From assembly GCF_000341025.1 (NCBI RefSeq), contig NZ_ANBF01000153.1:1-39535 (forward strand): DNA of 39,535 nt, in the 5' to 3' direction. How positions within the stretch are numbered: the first letter of the stretch is position 1; every line of letters begins with the position of its first letter. The position numbers were made by a program, and so were the translations under genes. Under the pieces are notes generated by a model. It saw only the letters and a program-made list of their open reading frames with translations, had not been told where the DNA came from and made no database searches. Below, piece by piece: positions 35,055-39,535 of the stretch. The DNA is from Nocardiopsis salina YIM 90010 (lineage in GTDB: Bacteria > Actinomycetota > Actinomycetes > Streptosporangiales > Streptosporangiaceae).

Positions 35055-36434
35055 TCACGTCAGCAGGTAGAGCAGACAGACCAGAGCGAAGGACAGCAGC
35101 CCGACCACAGTCCCTTGGAGGGTCCACGTCTTGAGCGTCGTCGCGGTGTCCATCTCCAGGAACCCGCGCACGAGCCAGAACCCGGAGTCGTTGACGTGTG
35201 AGAGCACGATCGAACCGGCCGCCATGGCCAGCACGATCAGCACGAGCTGGACCCCTGTGAAGTCCCCTGCGGCCACCACCGGCCCGACCAACCCCGCCGC
35301 CGTCGTCACGGCGACCGTCGCCGAACCCTGTGCGACCCGCATGACCACCGAGACCAGGAACGCCGCCAGGAGCACGGGGATCCCCATGCGGTCCAGGCTC
35401 TGGGTCATGGCGTCGCCGACCCCGCTGAGGCTGAGCACGTGGCCGAACATCCCGCCTGCCCCGGTCAGCACGATGATGCTGCACACCGGCGCCAGCGCGC
35501 GGTCGATGATCCGGTCGAGGGCGTTGCCGCTGTGCCTGCGCCGCCACCCCAGGAGCCACATCGCCATGAACACGGTGATGAACAGCGCCGCGGGGGTCTG
35601 CCCGACGGCCTGGAGCGCCTGGACCCATCCGGCGTCGGCATCGACGGTCCCGGTCGCGGCGAGGGTGGACAGACCGGTGTCCATGAAGATGAGCAGCAAC
35701 GGCAGCAGTAGCAGGAAGAGCAGGACGCCGAGGCCGGGCGGGGGCCCGAGGCGGTCGTCGTCCTGGCCCCCGCCGCCGAGGATCTCGGGCACGGGCAGGT
35801 GGAAGCGGTGGCCGAGCCAGAGTCCGAGCAGGTACCCGGCCAGGTACCAGGCGGGGATGCCGACCACGAGCCCGAACACGATGACCAGCCCCATGTCGGC
35901 CCCGACGATCTCGGTCGCTGCCACCGGCCCCGGGTGCGGAGGCAGCAGTGCGTGCATGACGACGAAGGCGCCGGTGGCGGGCAGGGCGTAGACGAGCACG
36001 GAGCCGCCCATGCGCCGGGCGACGGAGAAGATCACCGGCAGCATGACGACGAACGCGGCGTCGAGGAAGATCGGGAACCCGAAGAGCAGGGAGGCCACGC
36101 TCAGCGCGAGGGGGGCTCGGCGTTCGCCGAAGAGGCGTAGGAGGCCGCCGGCGAGGACCTCGGCACCGCCGGACACCTCGATCATCCGGCCGAGCATGGC
36201 GCCGAAGCCGATGAGCAGGACGACGGAGCCGAGGGTCTCGCCCATACCCTCGGTGAGGGTGGGCACGAGGTCGGCGACGGGGACGCCGGTTGCGAGGGCA
36301 GTCGCTGCGCTGACCAGGATCAGGGCCAGGATCGGGTTGAGGCGCACCCTGATGATGAGGAACAGCAGGGTGGCGACGGAGAGCACGGCGATGGCCATGA
36401 GCCATCCGACGGGAAGGGTCGCGGTGTCGAGCAT
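35055..36434 (-). CDS. GntP family permease (gluconate/sugar-acid:H+ symporter)
   Basis: A 459-residue membrane protein with about 12 hydrophobic segments. Family segments are RVRLNPILALILVSAATALATG, GFGAMLGRMIEVSGGAEVLAGGLL, GFPIFLDAAFVVMLPV, LLPPHPGPVAATEIVGADMG and MRVAQGSATVAVTTAAGLVGP. GntP proteins import gluconate, fructuronate or related acids with protons. The ATG at 36434 starts the family-like MLDTATLPVGWLMAIAVLSVA; the open frame reaches to 36527 but crosses the operator. Convergent with the IclR gene and divergent from the U32-like gene, sharing a 296-base control region with the latter. Confidence 0.93.
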   Translation of the reverse strand: MLDTATLPVGWLMAIAVLSVATLLFLIIRVRLNPILALILVSAATALATGVPVADLVPTLTEGMGETLGSVVLLIGFGAMLGRMIEVSGGAEVLAGGLLRLFGERRAPLALSVASLLFGFPIFLDAAFVVMLPVIFSVARRMGGSVLVYALPATGAFVVMHALLPPHPGPVAATEIVGADMGLVIVFGLVVGIPAWYLAGYLLGLWLGHRFHLPVPEILGGGGQDDDRLGPPPGLGVLLFLLLLPLLLIFMDTGLSTLAATGTVDADAGWVQALQAVGQTPAALFITVFMAMWLLGWRRRHSGNALDRIIDRALAPVCSIIVLTGAGGMFGHVLSLSGVGDAMTQSLDRMGIPVLLAAFLVSVVMRVAQGSATVAVTTAAGLVGPVVAAGDFTGVQLVLIVLAMAAGSIVLSHVNDSGFWLVRGFLEMDTATTLKTWTLQGTVVGLLSFALVCLLYLLT

Positions 36435-36510
36435 GGGGGACCTGCCTGTCCGGGCCTGGGCGCGCGTCGGGGCACTGCGCCGTCGGGAGGAGGGGTGACT
36501 GCAAGCCGCT

Positions 36511-36528
36511 TGTTCGATATTTCGCACG
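36511..36528. promoter_or_regulatory. IclR-type operator, site C (GntP)
   Basis: TGTTCGATATTTCGCACG matches site B over its first ten bases, while the far half (GCACG for GAACA) is weaker. It begins about 20 bases past the -10 of the GntP promoter. A second weak inverted repeat, GTCTC-N8-AAGAC, lies at about 36531-36548. Confidence 0.5.
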
Positions 36529-36548
36529 TTGTCTCTGATTTCGAAGAC

Positions 36549-36576
36549 ATTCTGCCACTCGTGTGATCCAGGTCAA
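36549..36576 (-). promoter_or_regulatory. GntP promoter
   Basis: On the minus strand TTGACC (36571-36576) and CAGAAT (36549-36554) are separated by 16 bases. Confidence 0.5.
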
Positions 36577-36633
36577 TGGATGAAGTGATGTGAGCCACTG
36601 ACGGGGCCGACGAGCGTGCACCCCCGATCGCCG

Positions 36634-36662
36634 TTGACCGCCGACCCCGCACGCTCTAGCCT
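36634..36662 (+). promoter_or_regulatory. Promoter of the U32-like gene
   Basis: TTGACC (36634-36639) and TAGCCT (36657-36662) are exactly 17 bases apart. Confidence 0.65.
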
Positions 36663-36682
36663 GAATCCGAAATAAGAAACGC

Positions 36683-36700
36683 TGTTCGATATACAGAACA
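36683..36700. promoter_or_regulatory. IclR-type operator, site B (U32-like gene)
   Basis: TGTTCGATATACAGAACA is an 18-bp palindrome with perfect outer arms, starting 20 bases after the -10 box. It is the best-matching member of the three sites. Confidence 0.65.
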
Positions 36701-36730
36701 AACCGCGCTGTCGCCCGAGAGGACCCCCCG

Positions 36731-37699
36731 ATGCGTGCGCGCGAACACCCCCGCCCACCCGGACACAGCACCCTGGAAGAGTTCGGCCTGGCGGGCCCGC
36801 CGACTCCCCCTCCCCCGTCCGAACAGGCCTTCCCCGACAGTGGCAGCTGGCGGGTGGAGATTCCCAGCGTCGAAGGGCCGGCCGCCCTGGAGGCCGTGTT
36901 CGAGGCCTCCGAAGACCTCGGTGTTCCCGTGCACCGGATATCGCAAGGTTCGGGGATCGGCATGCTGACCGACACTGAGATCGCCGCGATGGTCGGCCTG
37001 TGCCGGGAGAAGGGCGCCGAACTGTGCCTGTTCGTACGTCCCGGCGCGGACTGGGACACCGGCGCGGGCCGCACGGCCGGCACCGGTTCCGCCGCGAGCC
37101 GGAGCAGGGGCGCGGGCCAACTCGCCGCCGGCGTGGCCCAGGCCGAGCGCGCCGCAGCCCTCGGGGTGGACAGCCTGCTCGTCGCCGACGAAGGACTGCT
37201 GTGGCTCCTGCACCGGATGCGCGTGCGGGGTGACCTTCCCTCCGGGATCCGCTTCAAGGTCTCGGCGACCGCAGCTCCGGCCAACCCGGCGGCGTTCCGG
37301 GTCCAGGAGCTCCTCGGGGCCGACACCGTCAACGCCCCGCCCGACCTGGCCGTGCACCGGCTATCGGAGCTGCGCGCGGCAGGAACCGCCGCACTCGACG
37401 TCTACGTGGAGTCCCCCGACGACACCGGTGGGTTCGTGCGCCACCACGAGATCGCGGAGATCGTGCAGGCCTGCGCGCCGGTCCACGTCAAGTTCGGGTT
37501 GCGCAACGCACCCGGGCTGTACCCGTCGGGCGAACACCTGGCGCCTGCGGTCGTGGCCTCGGCCCGCGAGCGGGTACGGCGGGCCCGGCTGGGACTGGAC
37601 GAGCTGGCACGGGCAGAAGGGGTTCCGGAGATGTCCCCGGTGGGTTCGCGCGGCCTCGCGGAGCCGGAGCGTTTCGCCCTGCCCGACCGGGAGGGCTGA
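36731..37699 (+). CDS. Peptidase U32-like (TIM-barrel) protein of unknown activity
   Basis: A 322-residue protein. From about residue 38 it resembles actinobacterial proteins annotated as U32 family peptidases: WRVEIPSVEGPAALEAVFEASEDLGVPVHRISQGSG, LFVRPGADWD, LDVYVESPDDTGGFVRHHEIAEIV and VHVKFGLRNAPGLYPSGEH. The barrel-like repeats suggest a TIM fold. Only three cysteines are present (in GLCREKGAELCLF and VQACAPV). The four-cysteine iron-sulfur set of the UbiU/RlhA/TrhP branch is therefore absent, and proteolysis is not established for the family. Co-regulation with a dehydratase and a GntP permease hints at a role in sugar-acid breakdown, for example as lyase or isomerase (inference). GAGAGGACC precedes the ATG. 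Confidence 0.75.
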   Translation: MRAREHPRPPGHSTLEEFGLAGPPTPPPPSEQAFPDSGSWRVEIPSVEGPAALEAVFEASEDLGVPVHRISQGSGIGMLTDTEIAAMVGLCREKGAELCLFVRPGADWDTGAGRTAGTGSAASRSRGAGQLAAGVAQAERAAALGVDSLLVADEGLLWLLHRMRVRGDLPSGIRFKVSATAAPANPAAFRVQELLGADTVNAPPDLAVHRLSELRAAGTAALDVYVESPDDTGGFVRHHEIAEIVQACAPVHVKFGLRNAPGLYPSGEHLAPAVVASARERVRRARLGLDELARAEGVPEMSPVGSRGLAEPERFALPDREG

Positions 37700-37740
37700 C
37701 GCGGCGCGGCCCCCGGGCCTGTGGGCGGTGGCCGCACAGG

Positions 37741-37778
37741 CGAGGACCCGCACCCCGACCGCGGGGCGCGGGTCCTCG
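37741..37778. terminator. Bidirectional terminator
   Basis: The perfect 11-bp arms CGAGGACCCGC / GCGGGTCCTCG, plus an inner CCCC/GGGG pairing, lie between the convergent U32-like gene and the small minus-strand gene. Confidence 0.75.
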
Positions 37779-37788
37779 ATGCGTTGCC

Positions 37789-37986
37789 TCAGCCCCGCCG
37801 GTCGAGGGCCTCCTGCAGGGCGCGCTGCAGTTCCTCGTCCTCGGCGTGCTCGAGCTTGTCGTACATGGCAGTCTCCAGGATCGCGACGTCACCGGCGTGC
37901 GGCCGGTGGGCGGGTTGGAAGGACCGCGGGGCCCGATCCGTGGGCGGCGCGGTGGAAACGCGGGCGACACTGTCCGCGCGGAACAT
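37789..37986 (-). CDS. Small hypothetical protein (65 residues)
   Basis: Not recognised. The frame from ATG 37986 gives a basic, proline-containing N-terminal half and a charged, helix-prone C-terminus (MYDKLEHAEDEELQRALQEALDRRG). An upstream ATG at 38049 would add 21 glycine/arginine-rich residues; an internal start at MYDKLEH would leave only the helix. A plausible promoter lies upstream (38109-38137) and a terminator just downstream, which supports a real transcript. It follows the glycosyltransferase gene on the same strand. Could be a small regulatory or structural protein, or not translated at all. Confidence 0.45.
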   Translation of the reverse strand: MFRADSVARVSTAPPTDRAPRSFQPAHRPHAGDVAILETAMYDKLEHAEDEELQRALQEALDRRG

Positions 37987-38108
37987 GGGGAGCTCAGCAG
38001 CCGGGCCGGTTCGGCCGGGCCCGCCCCGCGCCTCCGGTCGGAGGCGCATGGGGCGCCGGGCGGCGGCGCCGGCCTGTGGGGCCGGGCGCCGCTGACTCCT
38101 TGGACGCC

Positions 38109-38137
38109 AGACTATCGGATGTCCAACTATGTGGCCA
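38109..38137 (-). promoter_or_regulatory. Candidate promoter before the small gene
   Basis: On the minus strand TGGCCA (38132-38137) and TAGTCT (38109-38114) are 17 bases apart. Just upstream (38143-38157) TCTC-N7-GAGA may be a protein site. Confidence 0.4.
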
Positions 38138-38214
38138 GATCATCTCACGATACGAGACGAGGTGTGCGGTGCCGCCGGCCGATCGTGGCCCCCACCCTCG
38201 GGAGGGCCGAGCGG

Positions 38215-39535
38215 TCAGCCCCGGACCGCTCCCCGCCCCAGCAACAGCCGCGTCCACCGGCCCCCGGTCAAGGAGCTGATCCGGCGTTCCCACCGCACCG
38301 CTTCGCGACGCGCCTTGTCCCGGTCCTTCTCCGCCCGGCGCATCTGTGCGTGCCAGTCGGCCGGCGCGGTGTCCTCCCCCTGCAGCAGCAGATCGGGCTC
38401 CATCGTGTGCTCACCCCAGACCTGGACCACACCGTCGTCCCTATCGGCCCCGTCTCCCCAGAGCCGGCGAGCACGTGCGAGCGCCGAGACACGGACCAGG
38501 ACGGGGCCGACACACCCCCGGGCCCGGACGATGCCGGCCTGCTGCGCGTCGGCCGCACCGGTCGTCCTCGCCACGATCCGGGGATGCGGAGCGACCCCGG
38601 ACGGGACCGACAGGACGAACGGCACGTCAGGGTCGACCTCCGGGGCGTGCGACGCGCACCTGACCCTGGGCTCACAGCGGTAGTGCTCGTGGAGCAGCCT
38701 GAGATCGACATCGGGGTCGTCCACGCCGCCGTTCCGGCCCGGCGTGACGCGCTCCCACGACCCGACGAGGGTGACACGTATGTCCCAGGGGTCCTCCGCC
38801 AGTAGGCGGTCCACCTTCCCCGCCACTGCGTCGTAGGGCTCCCCGCCGGTCTCGACCACCACGTCGACGAACGGCACTTGCCAGGAGCGCACCGGTGCGG
38901 CGCGGCGCGTGAAGTGCCGTGGGACCCGGTTCTCCATGAAGGGCCGGGCAGCCCTCTGGGCCTCTTCCTGCCTGTCCTCCGTGCGGGGACGGCCCTGGTG
39001 CCAAGCGACGGTTTCGAGCTCCGGAACGACGACGGCCCCGTGCTGGACCAGGCGGTGGGCGAGCTCGCTGTCCTCACCGAGGACCATCGAGGTGTCGACC
39101 CCGCCGGCCTCGTCGAACAACGCCCGGGAGACCGAGAGCGAGGCGCCGATGCAGACCTCCCAAGCCCTGGGGCCTGCCTCGCGCAAGGTGTCCGTCCGCG
39201 CGAGGATGCGTTCGATCCAGGACATGGTCCCCCGGTCCGCTCCGACCAGGTTCTCCACGCCTTCCGCCCTCACCTGCCGGTGGAGTTCCTCGGGAGCGAC
39301 ACCGTGCAGGGCCCCGGTGTACACGAGCCGGCCGGTGACCGCCGCAAGGCGCGTGCGATGGTGCCACCGCATGTGCGCCTCGACATGGCGGTACCCCGCC
39401 ACCACGTCCGCGTCCAGGCGCAGGACCACCGTGCCCGACGTGGCCGCCACCCCTGCCGCGAAGGCGTGGCCGGGACCCCAGCCGTTCTGCGGTGCACGCA
39501 CCAGCCGGGTGCGCTCCGGACACAGAGCGGGCAGC
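38215..39535 (-). CDS. Family 2 glycosyltransferase, 5' part outside the window
   Basis: The frame is open to the window edge, so the start is missing; about 439 residues are visible. The GT-A catalytic core shows NGWGPGHAFAAGVAATSGTVVLRLDADVV with the metal-binding D-x-D (DAD). WEVCIGASLSVSRALFDEAGGVDTSMVLGEDSELAHRLVQHGA follows, with the acidic ED motif of the acceptor site. A second region of about 200 residues follows (VDVVVETGGEPYDAVAGKVDRLL), resembling another nucleotide-sugar domain without an evident D-x-D. A basic, charged C-terminal helix (MRRAEKDRDKARREAVRWERR) ends the protein. Such enzymes build surface polysaccharide or glycosylated metabolites; donor and acceptor are unknown. 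Confidence 0.87.
   Translation of the reverse strand, partial: LPALCPERTRLVRAPQNGWGPGHAFAAGVAATSGTVVLRLDADVVAGYRHVEAHMRWHHRTRLAAVTGRLVYTGALHGVAPEELHRQVRAEGVENLVGADRGTMSWIERILARTDTLREAGPRAWEVCIGASLSVSRALFDEAGGVDTSMVLGEDSELAHRLVQHGAVVVPELETVAWHQGRPRTEDRQEEAQRAARPFMENRVPRHFTRRAAPVRSWQVPFVDVVVETGGEPYDAVAGKVDRLLAEDPWDIRVTLVGSWERVTPGRNGGVDDPDVDLRLLHEHYRCEPRVRCASHAPEVDPDVPFVLSVPSGVAPHPRIVARTTGAADAQQAGIVRARGCVGPVLVRVSALARARRLWGDGADRDDGVVQVWGEHTMEPDLLLQGEDTAPADWHAQMRRAEKDRDKARREAVRWERRISSLTGGRWTRLLLGRGAVRG

Noticed and set aside
36435-36527. N-terminal extension of the GntP gene to 36527
   Set aside because: It crosses the operator and the predicted leader and is polar and serine/arginine-rich, unlike the family start at 36434.

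Overview
The window is high-GC DNA from an actinomycete, most likely of the Nocardiopsis / Streptosporangiales type. The support is its strong G/C third-position bias, frequent GTG starts and apparently leaderless genes, an F420 biosynthesis gene (cofC), and the core order gpsA - ddl - plsC - hup - leuD - leuC - ndgR - tRNA-Glu/Gln - gltX, which resembles that of Streptomyces and relatives. No IS element, phage gene, CRISPR array or rRNA was found.

Layout. 1-2361: the 3' part of a cydC-type ABC exporter gene broken by a 14-bp tandem duplication, then an EI24 membrane protein. 2365-7363 (minus): a frameshifted Uma2 nuclease gene; then an operon of plsC, gpsA, a Cys/Met-metabolism PLP enzyme and ddl, closed by a terminator. 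7592-12167: cofC facing hup; leuD and leuC (minus); and the divergent IclR regulator ndgR, sharing an operator-like region with leuC. 12783-18208: an accessory operon between ndgR and the tRNA/gltX block. It encodes an M24 peptidase-like protein, an epoxide-hydrolase/SDR fusion, a ferritin-like di-iron protein (PF10118), an FMN/2Fe-2S reductase and a TetR regulator. 18261-18786: tRNA-Gln and two identical tRNA-Glu genes. 18831-22485 (minus): gltX, an SGNH hydrolase and an FAH-family hydrolase. 22654-24002 (plus): a DUF3152 zincin-like protein and a Rieske lipoprotein. 24104-27390 (minus): a carbohydrate ABC importer with no ATPase gene. 27574-32045 (minus): cimA, ilvE and leuB. 32360-37699: an IlvD/Edd dehydratase, an IclR regulator, a GntP permease and a U32-like protein. 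37789-39535 (minus): a small unknown protein and a truncated family-2 glycosyltransferase.

How the genes work together. Four separate loci (leuCD, cimA, ilvE, leuB) serve branched-chain amino acid synthesis, each with its own control region. cimA is preceded by a 13-residue leader peptide reading V-L-I-I-V and a T6 terminator, which is a textbook attenuator layout. The accessory operon looks like a small oxygenase system: a di-iron protein, its reductase, and hydrolytic and dehydrogenase partners under a TetR repressor. The 32-38 kb block looks like a sugar-acid uptake and breakdown regulon. Its three promoters each carry an 18-bp TGTTC-N8-GAACA-type operator about 20 bp downstream of the -10 box.

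The features most worth following are the cimA attenuator, the sugar-acid regulon with its cysteine-poor U32 protein, the di-iron operon, and a 58-bp palindromic repeat found twice between genes.
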